NCBI GenBank assembly: GCA_012799495.1
Contig: JAAZLD010000159.1
Location: forward strand, 1-11,638
DNA from: Desulfitobacterium sp.
GTDB taxonomy: Bacteria; Bacillota; Desulfitobacteriia; Desulfitobacteriales; Desulfitobacteriaceae
Length of the DNA stretch: 11,638 nucleotides
Direction of reading: 5' to 3'
Shown: piece after piece, positions 1 to 6,451 of the stretch
Position numbering within the stretch: position 1 is the stretch's first letter
Layout: every line of letters starts with the position of its first letter
Made by a program: the position numbers and the translations under genes
The notes under the pieces: generated by a model
Database searches by the model: none
What the model saw: the letters and a program-made list of their open reading frames with translations, nothing else
What the model was told of the DNA's origin: nothing

Positions 1-294
1 TAAAGTGGGATGGCGCAAATGGGCTTGACAAAGGCCACAGTCACTTGGGCACCCATCTTTTATGGGAGTAGGAGAATGGGGTGGAATTGCTGGTATTTTG
101 AAATCTCGCATCCACATATAATGTTCAATATCTGGCCAGAGATATGAGGTATAATCCCCATGTTCAGGACAGCTTTTTTTCATATAAACGGCTTTTTCCT
201 GTACGAAAATTTCCGCAGGTAATACTTTTAAACAGATCGGACAAACACTTTTTGTATGATCAATGATACTTCCATCTTTCAAAAGTTTTTCCAT
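1..294 (-). CDS. Radical SAM protein, COG1964 type (N-terminal 98 codons; cut by the window edge)
   Basis: An open frame of 98 codons runs from an ATG at 294 off the left edge without a stop. A good ribosome binding site (GGAGGA at 301-306) lies 6 nt upstream of the ATG. Visible cysteine groups are C18-x2-C21 (CPIC), C42 in a CPEHG context, and CPSDCGLC at residues 82-89. This order (CPxC, CPEHG, CPxDCGLC then a histidine) is the N-terminal signature I know from COG1964 radical SAM proteins, the family that includes the archaeal tetraether lipid synthase Tes (MJ0619). The canonical CxxxCxxC SAM-cluster motif should follow just outside the window, so the radical SAM assignment rests on family knowledge rather than a visible SAM motif. 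A terminator-like hairpin separates it from the NrfD-like gene, so it is probably transcribed on its own. The substrate is unknown, and many COG1964 members are not lipid enzymes. Confidence 0.75.
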   Translation of the reverse strand, partial: MEKLLKDGSIIDHTKSVCPICLKVLPAEIFVQEKAVYMKKSCPEHGDYTSYLWPDIEHYMWMRDFKIPAIPPHSPTPIKDGCPSDCGLCQAHLRHPTL

Positions 295-315
295 AAATAT
301 TCCTCCACTTTCCGA

Positions 316-337
316 TCAAGTTATTTTCATCACTTGA
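316..337. promoter_or_regulatory. Dyad TCAAGT-N10-ACTTGA upstream of the radical SAM gene (possible operator)
   Basis: A perfect 6-bp inverted repeat with a 10-nt spacer lies between the terminator hairpin and the ribosome binding site of the radical SAM gene. Its core (CAAGT-N10-ACTTG) occurs again with the same spacing at 11611-11630. Position and symmetry fit a repressor or activator site. No convincing sigma-A promoter could be assigned next to it. Confidence 0.25.
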
Positions 338-364
338 ATAAATGCTTTTGCCCCTTGTGCTCAA

Positions 365-424
365 TATTTAAAAGAGTGCAGCTTCCCCAAAATGTTTGAT
401 TATAAAATTTGGTGAAGCTGCACT
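365..424 (-). terminator. Probable rho-independent terminator after the NrfD-like gene
   Basis: Arms 375-385 (AGTGCAGCTTC) and 414-424 (GAAGCTGCACT) are perfectly complementary. After one mismatch the stem continues with CCAAA/TTTGG (387-391 / 408-412), leaving a loop of about 16 nt. Read on the minus strand, the stem is followed by CTTTTAAATATT, a short imperfect T-run. No T-run follows on the plus strand. It lies between the NrfD-like gene and the radical SAM gene and would separate their transcripts. The long loop and weak T-run leave some doubt about its efficiency. Confidence 0.6.
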
Positions 425-428
425 AAGA

Positions 429-461
429 GGGAAAGGGTAAAAGGGTAAAAGGGTAATAGGG
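429..461 (+). repeat. Five GGG tracts with 8-bp periodicity (G-quadruplex-capable)
   Basis: GGG runs stand at 429-431, 435-437, 443-445, 451-453 and 459-461, separated by 3, 5, 5 and 5 nt of A/T-rich loop. The last four are a tandem repeat of an 8-bp unit like GGGTAAAA. The pattern satisfies the usual G3+N1-7 rule for intramolecular G-quadruplexes on the plus strand, which is the template strand for the minus-strand transcripts. The RNA itself would be C-rich here. Confidence 0.6.
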
Positions 462-490
462 TATATAGAAATATAATAAAGGGTAAGCTT

Positions 491-562
491 AAAAAATTTA
501 TACTAACAATACTTGCTTCGATACCTTAATTAGGTGGATTGTTAGTACACCTAATTAAGGTA
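491..562 (-). repeat. Two mutually exclusive inverted repeats, one followed by a T-run (attenuator-like)
   Basis: A perfect 15-bp inverted repeat pairs 522-536 with 548-562 (CACCTAATTAAGGTA type) around an 11-nt loop. Ten bases of that loop (538-547, ATTGTTAGTA) are also perfectly complementary to 501-510 (TACTAACAAT). The two stems cannot form together except as a pseudoknot. On the minus strand the distal arm of the second stem is followed at once by TAAATTTTTT (500-491), so the second hairpin resembles a weak terminator and the first an antiterminator. It lies just after the 25-bp repeats downstream of the NrfD-like gene. It could instead act as a DNA cruciform or protein site. Confidence 0.5.
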
Positions 563-661
563 AATTGATTGATTAGCTTAATTACATAATTGATTGATTA
601 GCTTAATTACATAATTGATTGATTAGCTATATTACAAAACTGATTGATAGCTTAATTAGAT
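563..661. repeat. 25-bp tandem repeat, four copies
   Basis: The unit AATTGATTGATTAGCTTAATTACAT-like begins at 563, 588, 613 and 638. Copies 1 and 2 are identical, copy 3 differs at a few bases, and copy 4 lacks one base. A more degenerate stretch from about 662 to 683 may be a fifth copy reaching over the stop codon of the NrfD-like gene at 678-680. The repeat shares the TTAATTA core with the adjacent 15-bp inverted repeat. I see no CRISPR character: there are no unique spacers. Confidence 0.75.
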
Positions 662-677
662 ATTTGAATGGATTAGA

Positions 678-1601
678 CTAGATTTGTTTAGTCCATACTT
701 TTTGTAAAAAGGCTTCATGCCCTTGAGGTAACCGTGAACGATACTCTTTTTCTCCAGGTAGCCAGGTCCGATCTTGACCTGAATAAACTACTAGGTTACG
801 CATAATGAGTCCTCCAAGGATGGCTAATAATCCTCCAATTCCTACTGCAGTAGCATTAGGAATCAAGAACAATATCAAGGGTACTACTGTACCAACGAAC
901 ATAAAGCCAGCTTGGAAACCAGTGGCATAATTCCCTTTTGTCCAGCGTCTAACTGCCTCTACTGCGTGAACTGAGCCGCCACTGCTTTTAATCCATATAT
1001 ATGAAACCCAAATAACAAGTTGGAAAAGGCAGAGTCCAGCAGCTAAGTATGGGAAAAGGTCAGTCACTACAGGAGCTACTTCAGTGAACCAGCCACAAAC
1101 TATATAGGCAGCTAACCCTGTTAATAAGGAAGAAGTTAAGAAAAGTACAGGCATTCCTGAACCGGTCCAGAAGGGACGTCCTTTATGGCGACCCAGGAGC
1201 ACACCAGGATAAGTTGCCACAACTAAACCACAAATCACACAAATTACGGCTAAGACTTTCTGCAAGCCTACTATTCCAAACCAAGGGAAAATTTCCATAT
1301 AAGATGTCCCTAGTAAAAGTCCAGCAACTATTGCAAAGCTCATATTCCAAGCACCGAAAGTCAGTATAGCCTTAGGATTCATGAATACTCGTAGAGCTTG
1401 AAATGGTCTGCCTAGTTCTAATATCAGTAAACAAGCACCGATGGCGACAAAGACCGCTCCAGCCAAAATCCCTACTGTGGAGAGATTGCTGCCCCCAAAT
1501 AACTCGGCAATTCCGGCAAAGAGAAGCATAGCTGCTCCCATACCAGCGAAAAAGAAGTCAACAGCTAACATCCAGCCCCATGTTTCATGTTTTGCGCTCA
1601 T
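678..1601 (-). CDS. NrfD/PsrC-type integral membrane subunit of a Mo oxidoreductase
   Basis: A protein of 307 residues with about eight hydrophobic segments (roughly 8-36, 40-64, 79-101, 108-137, 149-171, 182-204, 229-249, 254-276) and almost no long soluble domain. Length and pattern fit the NrfD/PsrC/DmsC family, which anchors Fe-S and molybdopterin subunits to the membrane and exchanges electrons with the quinone pool. The end of the last helix (RNLVVYSGQDR) resembles the conserved NrfD C-terminal region. The ATG at 1601 has a clear GGAGGG site with a 7-nt spacer and lies 15 nt after the Fe-S subunit gene, so it is the third gene of the Mo unit. Quinone binding is inferred from the family, and no heme-ligand pattern stands out. 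The stop at 678 directly abuts the repeat-rich gap. Confidence 0.88.
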   Translation of the reverse strand: MSAKHETWGWMLAVDFFFAGMGAAMLLFAGIAELFGGSNLSTVGILAGAVFVAIGACLLILELGRPFQALRVFMNPKAILTFGAWNMSFAIVAGLLLGTSYMEIFPWFGIVGLQKVLAVICVICGLVVATYPGVLLGRHKGRPFWTGSGMPVLFLTSSLLTGLAAYIVCGWFTEVAPVVTDLFPYLAAGLCLFQLVIWVSYIWIKSSGGSVHAVEAVRRWTKGNYATGFQAGFMFVGTVVPLILFLIPNATAVGIGGLLAILGGLIMRNLVVYSGQDRTWLPGEKEYRSRLPQGHEAFLQKVWTKQI

Positions 1602-1616
1602 GTTTTATCCCTCCAA

Positions 1617-2165
1617 TCAATACAGATAATAGACAAAGGGCTCAGTACCCAATTCTTCTAATAAGCGGCCAACATTTTTGCTGCCATTAACCAATTTAAA
1701 TACTTCGCTATTTTCATCTTCAATATCCCCAAATACACGGGCTTTTTGGTGACAAGTTTGGACACACCAGGGAAGCTTCCCTTGGTCCACTCGATCATCT
1801 TTACAGAAGTTGCATTTTTGGACAGTACCTTCCTCATGATTAGAAACACGAGCACCATAAGGACAGGCCATAACACAGGCTTTACAACCTACACATTTTT
1901 CCGCTTCCACCCAGACAATACCATCTTCCCGTTGTTGAGATGCTCCAGTAGGACAGGCATCAACACAAGGTGAAACATCACAATGCATACAGAGGGAAGG
2001 AATATGAGTCATTCTTACATGGGGGAACTTCCCAACAGGCCCATGAGTTGTGACTGGATTATAGATCATGTCAACGGGTAGTTTATTATGGACGCGACAT
2101 GCTACAGTGCAAGATTGACAGCCTGTACATTTACGTGTGTCAATTACCATTGCATAACGTGGCAT
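1617..2165 (-). CDS. Four-cluster [4Fe-4S] ferredoxin subunit (DmsB/PsrB/NrfC-like)
   Basis: A 182-residue protein with sixteen cysteines in four groups: C13-x2-C16-x2-C19-x3-C23; C59-x2-C62-x4-C67-x3-C71P; C91-x2-C94-x2-C97-x3-C101P; and C118-x2-C121-x12-C134-x3-C138. This is the usual arrangement of the electron-wire subunits of DMSO-reductase-family complexes, carrying electrons between the molybdopterin subunit and the membrane anchor. All four sets are complete, so four [4Fe-4S] clusters are expected, with no sign of a [3Fe-4S] substitution. There is no signal peptide, as is usual for this subunit. The start at 2165 lies 2 nt after the Mo-subunit stop, and its GGAGG site sits inside the last codons of that gene, which suggests translational coupling. 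Confidence 0.93.
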   Translation of the reverse strand: MPRYAMVIDTRKCTGCQSCTVACRVHNKLPVDMIYNPVTTHGPVGKFPHVRMTHIPSLCMHCDVSPCVDACPTGASQQREDGIVWVEAEKCVGCKACVMACPYGARVSNHEEGTVQKCNFCKDDRVDQGKLPWCVQTCHQKARVFGDIEDENSEVFKLVNGSKNVGRLLEELGTEPFVYYLY

Positions 2166-2167
2166 GA

Positions 2168-4411
2168 TTAGTTAGCCTCCTTTCCGTCTGAGCCATCTGC
2201 CTTATAGACTTTACATAATAAGCCCCGGTTTGCCCAAGTTCCACTAATGGGGTCACAGTGCTCATCTGCAGTACTAGTAAGGACGTTAGTATTAGATTCG
2301 AGACAGCCACCAAGCTCTGGAGCACGCAAATCTCTTTCAGGATACCACCAGCCCCGCTCAGTAAATACTACTCCTGGGGCAATTCCTTCTGTTACGTGAG
2401 CTTTTTGCTTAATGCGACCACGTTTGGTTTCGATCCAGACCCAGTCCCCATCCTTAATGCCGTATTCTTCGGCAGTTTCAGGATTGATCTCCATATGGGG
2501 TTCATGGCGCAAGAATCTTAACTCTTTAATATTGAAATGCTCAGAATGGTGGAAAGGCATAATTCCTGCCCCTGTAGTGAGAACTAAGGGATATTCTTTA
2601 GCCAATTCTGGGTGATCGATGGGGTTTTCCGCAGGTGGGATATAAGATGGTAGTGGAGGATAACCTAGTTCTTCGAGAACACTGGAGTAAATCTCTACTT
2701 TACCAGAAGGTGTGGCGAAGCCTCCTCTTTCTTTATATTTGTAATACTCTCTTTCTGGGAAGTGGAAACGGAAATACTCCACAAACTCGTCATAGTTTTC
2801 CACACCATAGCCTAGATCCTTAATTCGATCAAAGTAGGCATCTTCTAGCGTCTCCCAAGGCCAATATTCTTTTTGACCTAAGCGGATACCTAAATCACGC
2901 CAGAATTCAAAGTCTGTCTTCCGCTCATACATTGGTTGAATAGCCCGTTGTGAACACATTAAGAAGTCAGAACATCCATAGGTGGATGTAATGGTAGGTC
3001 TTTCGAAAGATCCTGCCATCGGTAAAACATAATCGGAAAGCATAGCTGTTGGTGTCAGCCAGTAATCACATGTAACTAAGAAATCTACTGCCTCTAAAGC
3101 TGCTAAAACTTTCTTACTTTCACCGTAGGAGTTAATAGGGTTAGTAGCTGATACTAGCAATGCTTTTACTGGGTAAGGGTCGCCCGTCAAAATTGCATTA
3201 TAGACAGAGGGAGGATGGGCCTCACACATCCACTCAGCAGTAGGAGCTTTACCCCAATATTTCTTGGTAATTTCTGCAATCCGACCATAGCCTGGCCAGG
3301 TTACTAATTTATACTTATCAGAACCTAACTGTTTTTTACGTTGTTCTTCAGGCAACATATCGTTAAGTTCCATTTCTTCGTCTGTAATAAACTCTTGGCT
3401 TGGACCAGTAAGTAAGTCTGCACCAGGACAGTCCAGATTACCAGTAATGGCTCTTAAAATAGCCCGGGCATGCATTGCTGCTCCGGCAGGTTTACCAATT
3501 TGGTCAATAGCCACACCCCACTGAATATTGCCTGGTTTGCTAGTAGCGTACATCCGAGCACCTTCTCGGATTAAATCGGCACTAACACCAGTGATAGGTT
3601 CTGCCCATTCGGGAGTATATTGTTCAATGTGTTCAGTAAGCTCGTCAAAACCTACACAATGTTCGTAAACGAATTCATAGTCTGCTAATCCTTCGTAGAT
3701 TATTGTATTGATCCAGGCTAGAGCCAGTGCCAAGTCAGTACCAGGCTTAACAGGGATCCATAAGTCAGCTTTCGCTGCTGTTTCAGTAAAACGAGGATCG
3801 ATGACAATTACCTTAAGTCCATTTTTCTTCAGAGCGCTAATTCCTGCCTGTTCTGGCAAGGTTGAAATAGCTGGGTTTTGGCCCCATAAAACAATACATT
3901 TACTTAGTCCTAAGTCGATTTCAAAAGGGCTCCAACCATAAATAGCTGTTTCTATCATAAATGTAGGAATCCAGCAGAGATGGGAATTATGGAATCCATT
4001 AGGGCTACCATAGAGATTCATAAAACGCCGGCGTGCCCAGTCATCAGTTCTAGATGTACCACCTGCTGTAGCCACAGCTTCTGCACCGTGCTTTTCACGG
4101 ATCTCTTCTAATTTGGCACCAATTTCATCGATAGCTTGTTCCCAAGTTATCCGCTCCCATTCCCCAGCGCCTCTTTCCCCTTTTCGTTTTAAGGGGAAAT
4201 TTACTCTGGCCTCATGGTCAAGATGTATGAGATTCACATTCCCCCGACAGCATAAACCACCGGAGTTTGTGGGATAATCAAGATCTCCTTCAAAGTGGAT
4301 GATCTTGCCATCTTTGACATAGACCAAGCAGCCGCAGTTTTGGTGACAAAAATAACACACCGATTTTCTAACTTCAACGCCTTCTTGTTCTAAATCAATC
4401 TTCGTGCTCAT
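2168..4411 (-). CDS. Molybdopterin (bis-MGD) oxidoreductase, catalytic subunit, no Tat signal
   Basis: A 747-residue DMSO-reductase-family enzyme. The N-terminal [4Fe-4S] motif is C19-x2-C22-x3-C26-x27-C54 followed by C55-R56-G57, so the usual Lys after the fourth ligand is Arg. C146, in the context SHLCW, is the likely protein ligand to Mo or W. The molybdopterin-binding core covers about 70-560, and the C-terminal dinucleotide-binding domain starts near 610 (LVLTTGAG). The ATG at 4411 has a GGAGGG site 5 nt upstream. The N-terminus has no twin-arginine motif or hydrophobic stretch, so the enzyme should stay in the cytoplasm. It leads a three-gene unit with its Fe-S and NrfD-like partners behind a sigma-54 promoter. 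By eye it recalls the acetylene hydratase/PsrA-PhsA side of the family, but the redox partners argue for an oxidoreductase. The substrate cannot be called from sequence. Confidence 0.9.
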   Translation of the reverse strand: MSTKIDLEQEGVEVRKSVCYFCHQNCGCLVYVKDGKIIHFEGDLDYPTNSGGLCCRGNVNLIHLDHEARVNFPLKRKGERGAGEWERITWEQAIDEIGAKLEEIREKHGAEAVATAGGTSRTDDWARRRFMNLYGSPNGFHNSHLCWIPTFMIETAIYGWSPFEIDLGLSKCIVLWGQNPAISTLPEQAGISALKKNGLKVIVIDPRFTETAAKADLWIPVKPGTDLALALAWINTIIYEGLADYEFVYEHCVGFDELTEHIEQYTPEWAEPITGVSADLIREGARMYATSKPGNIQWGVAIDQIGKPAGAAMHARAILRAITGNLDCPGADLLTGPSQEFITDEEMELNDMLPEEQRKKQLGSDKYKLVTWPGYGRIAEITKKYWGKAPTAEWMCEAHPPSVYNAILTGDPYPVKALLVSATNPINSYGESKKVLAALEAVDFLVTCDYWLTPTAMLSDYVLPMAGSFERPTITSTYGCSDFLMCSQRAIQPMYERKTDFEFWRDLGIRLGQKEYWPWETLEDAYFDRIKDLGYGVENYDEFVEYFRFHFPEREYYKYKERGGFATPSGKVEIYSSVLEELGYPPLPSYIPPAENPIDHPELAKEYPLVLTTGAGIMPFHHSEHFNIKELRFLRHEPHMEINPETAEEYGIKDGDWVWIETKRGRIKQKAHVTEGIAPGVVFTERGWWYPERDLRAPELGGCLESNTNVLTSTADEHCDPISGTWANRGLLCKVYKADGSDGKEAN

Positions 4412-4495
4412 TTTCTCCCTCCATTACTTCGTGAATTTTCGGACAGACTAAATTACACTTTGAACCTATCTAGACTTATTTTTTCAATATCTCCC

Positions 4496-4510
4496 TTGTA
4501 TCTAATACAA
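4496..4510. promoter_or_regulatory. Dyad TTGTAT-N3-ATACAA at the predicted start of the Mo-unit transcript
   Basis: A perfect 6-bp inverted repeat directly adjoins the -12 element and covers the predicted transcription start near 4500. A related but wider dyad, TTGCAT-N7-ATGCAA, lies at 11424-11442 on the other sigma-54 promoter and overlaps its -12 box. Both could be repressor sites or simply AT-rich melting regions. Confidence 0.25.
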
Positions 4511-4527
4511 TGCAATTTTTATGCCAG
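4511..4527 (-). promoter_or_regulatory. Sigma-54 (-24/-12) promoter of the Mo oxidoreductase unit
   Basis: On the minus strand the sequence reads CTGGCATAAAAATTGCA. It has the TGGCA and TTGCA blocks of the sigma-54 consensus, with exactly 10 nt between the invariant GG and GC. The predicted start is near 4500, giving a leader of about 90 nt before the ATG at 4411. It lies in the only large gap within the main gene run. The match to a second site at 11438-11454 supports it. The required enhancer-binding activator is not encoded in this window. Confidence 0.8.
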
Positions 4528-4589
4528 ATAAAAGATTTCCCAAAGGGGCATAATTACAAGGTTCTTCGTTAATTAGTCTTTGTATTCTC

Positions 4590-4600
4590 TTTCATTTTGA
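4590..4600. promoter_or_regulatory. Candidate activator site (TTTCATTTTGA) upstream of the Mo promoter
   Basis: TTTCATTTTGA lies about 63 bp upstream of the -24 element at 4527. The same 11-mer stands at 11552-11562 upstream of the other sigma-54 promoter, with a shorter copy (TTTCATTTT) 21 bp from it. The recurrence in both upstream regions suggests an enhancer-type site, but the motif is AT-rich and could be chance. Confidence 0.35.
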
Positions 4601-4616
4601 AAAAATATGTTTCTTT

Positions 4617-5405
4617 TTAGGAAATTTTCAGCTCCATCCCATCATAGGCTACGGAGACCTGAGGATAATCTTTGATTTTTTCCTGAAGGGCTTCCATAGT
4701 AATAGGAGCACTATAATGCATGGATAAATGGGTCAAGATAGTTTCTTTCGCCTGGACAGCTTCCCCTAGTTTAATAGCTTCCTCCACATTCATGTGGCTA
4801 TGGGGAAACCAGTTTTCCCCGTTCATGGTAGCATCACAAATCAAATAATCTACTCCTCGAACTTTTTGCGCTGTCTCTTCTATGAAAGGGGCGGTATCCG
4901 TAAAATATGCCAGCCGCTTCTTCCCTTCTAATAAAATTCCCCCTGTTTCGATACTGTGGTTGGCAGGTAAAACAGTAAGTCTTACCTGTCCATAGGAGTA
5001 ACTTCGGAAAAATTCCCAAGGCTCTATATCATACACATCGTCTAAAAATGGGAAAGCAGTGGAAAAAGAATCTAGGGCACTAGGTGGAAGATATAACTTA
5101 ATAGGCTCTTTGCGCTCTAATCTAACATAATACTCAAGATCCCCAATCCCGCCAAAATGGTCATAATGCCAATGGGTTATAAATATTACATCAACGGAAG
5201 AAATTCTTTCTCTCACTAATTGCTCCCTTAAATCTGGAGAAGTATCCACTAAGATCTTTTTTTCTCCTGTATCGAGAATTGCTCCACTGCGGGTTCGGGC
5301 CCAACGAGGATTAGAGTATGCTTCTTCACATGCTACACATTTACAATGGAATGATGGAACTCCAAGGCCACAGCTGGTCCCCAGCAATTTAAATGTACTG
5401 GCCAT
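4617..5405 (-). CDS. PhnP-like metallo-beta-lactamase-fold hydrolase
   Basis: A 262-residue MBL-fold protein. The N-terminus has GTSCGLGVP followed by C21-x-C23-x2-C26, matching the structural zinc site of the PhnP/PqqB-like branch. The catalytic metal motif is H78-W-H80-Y-D82-H83. Further candidate ligands are the His in PANHS, the Asp in YFTDTAP, and a late His in LTHLSMHYS. PhnP itself is a cyclic phosphodiesterase of phosphonate breakdown, but no phn genes are nearby, so the substrate here is more likely another phosphodiester or an unknown metabolite. The ATG at 5405 has a strong GGAGGG site. The gene follows the DUF169 gene by 30 nt and is the last of the upstream unit. No clear terminator separates it from the Mo promoter, so some read-through is possible. 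Confidence 0.85.
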   Translation of the reverse strand: MASTFKLLGTSCGLGVPSFHCKCVACEEAYSNPRWARTRSGAILDTGEKKILVDTSPDLREQLVRERISSVDVIFITHWHYDHFGGIGDLEYYVRLERKEPIKLYLPPSALDSFSTAFPFLDDVYDIEPWEFFRSYSYGQVRLTVLPANHSIETGGILLEGKKRLAYFTDTAPFIEETAQKVRGVDYLICDATMNGENWFPHSHMNVEEAIKLGEAVQAKETILTHLSMHYSAPITMEALQEKIKDYPQVSVAYDGMELKIS

Positions 5406-5435
5406 CCTTTTCCCTCCTTTTAGTCCTCTCTCTTC

Positions 5436-6392
5436 TTAGACATGGGAAAGTTGGATTGCCAGTTTCGGACATTGGCCTACACAGGTGTAGCAAGCTGTAC
5501 AGCCATCAGTATTGACTGCTCGGGCAACTTTCCGTCCATCCACTTCCACAAGTTCTAGGACACTGGCAGGACAGAAGTCAACACATAAGCCATCTCCCAT
5601 ACATTCTTCTTCATCGATGTAAATCTCAATTTGAGAAACTTCTCCACTTTCAGCTCGACGGGAACCTACTTTATCCATAACAGGATGAATATAGATCTTA
5701 GCCCTTTCTTCGGGAATACTCTTCTGGGCTAGTTTTTGGAGACTTTTAGCGATAGGCTCTAAAAGCGCAGTTGGAATAGAAAGATATAATTCAAAATCAT
5801 CTATTTCACTGGAAGCTCGAGCTCCATAACAACCAAAGGAAATATTCATATTTCCAGACTTCATAGTTTGTACTACTAAATCAGCACAAGCGGAATTAAA
5901 GCCAGAAGTCAAGAAGTTCTGTCTTTCACCGGTGGCATAAGTGAGAGCACAGCAAATCCACATGGCTTGTTCAGGCCATAAAGTAAAGACTACAACATCG
6001 GGATCAAAGGTGGCATCTTTTAAAGGTGCTAGAACTGTTGCTTCATAATCTCCTGCTTTAAATTCAGGACGAGTGCTGATCATTTTTTGAGCAGTTTCCA
6101 AGTCCGGCATCTTTTTAAATAGGAGGTAAAGGTCCCCATTTCTCAACTTTTCGGACATTTCCACTAAGCCCAAAATCCCTGTGCCATCGGGACAGGCATG
6201 ACTTCTCGGTGGCATATAGAGGGAGTTTCCTCTTCTAGCTACGATTAGGGACTGACAGTGGCGTAAAGGTACAGAAGGTTCAATAGTTTTGGGAGGACGC
6301 TCTTCCCCCTTCCGCAGCAGCCTTACAGCAACGGGATCCCAGCGCAAAGTTAGTGTTTCCTTAAAAATTTTGCTTAATTCCTTGTAGTTCAT
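5436..6392 (-). CDS. DUF169 protein fused to a C-terminal ferredoxin with Asp in place of one cluster ligand
   Basis: A 318-residue two-part protein. Residues 1-230 are a DUF169 domain, with conserved-looking cysteine contexts at C46 (RHCQS), C67 (HACPDG), C169 (SACAD) and C188 (FGCYGAR). Residues 255-318 are a two-cluster ferredoxin. The second motif is complete (C298-x2-C301-x2-C304-x3-C308P). The first reads C264-x2-D267-x2-C270-x3-C274P, with Asp at the second cysteine position. In known ferredoxins such as that of Pyrococcus furiosus, Asp there gives an Asp-ligated [4Fe-4S] cluster or a cluster that interconverts with [3Fe-4S]. The function of DUF169 is unknown to me. The fusion and the Hdr-like neighbours suggest a soluble electron-transfer protein. 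The start at 6392 has AAGGAGA with a 7-nt spacer. It follows the second Hdr-like gene by 59 nt. Confidence 0.88.
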   Translation of the reverse strand: MNYKELSKIFKETLTLRWDPVAVRLLRKGEERPPKTIEPSVPLRHCQSLIVARRGNSLYMPPRSHACPDGTGILGLVEMSEKLRNGDLYLLFKKMPDLETAQKMISTRPEFKAGDYEATVLAPLKDATFDPDVVVFTLWPEQAMWICCALTYATGERQNFLTSGFNSACADLVVQTMKSGNMNISFGCYGARASSEIDDFELYLSIPTALLEPIAKSLQKLAQKSIPEERAKIYIHPVMDKVGSRRAESGEVSQIEIYIDEEECMGDGLCVDFCPASVLELVEVDGRKVARAVNTDGCTACYTCVGQCPKLAIQLSHV

Positions 6393-6451
6393 AATCCATT
6401 CTCCTTTAGTTCATATATTTTTATAGTGACCTTTGCACCCGGTATTGGGAG

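Noticed and set aside
563..661. Tandem repeats as a possible CRISPR array
   Set aside because: Units are directly adjacent with no unique spacers, and no cas gene is present.
1441..1973. Plus-strand open frames at 1441-1629 and 1746-1973
   Set aside because: They lie opposite the NrfD-like and ferredoxin genes, have no clear ribosome binding site, and encode no recognisable protein; they are shadows of the minus-strand genes.
2258..3941. Several plus-strand open frames opposite the Mo oxidoreductase gene
   Set aside because: The strongly supported 747-codon minus-strand gene explains this stretch; the products look like antisense shadows.
2168..4411. Calling the Mo enzyme an acetylene hydratase
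   Set aside because: General resemblance exists, but the dedicated ferredoxin and NrfD-like partners imply redox catalysis, and key residues could not be aligned with confidence.
4528..4616. Short CCC-TTT-GGG and TAATTA repeats as a terminator after the MBL-fold gene
   Set aside because: Stems are too short or too AT-rich and lack a following T-run, so no terminator is called.
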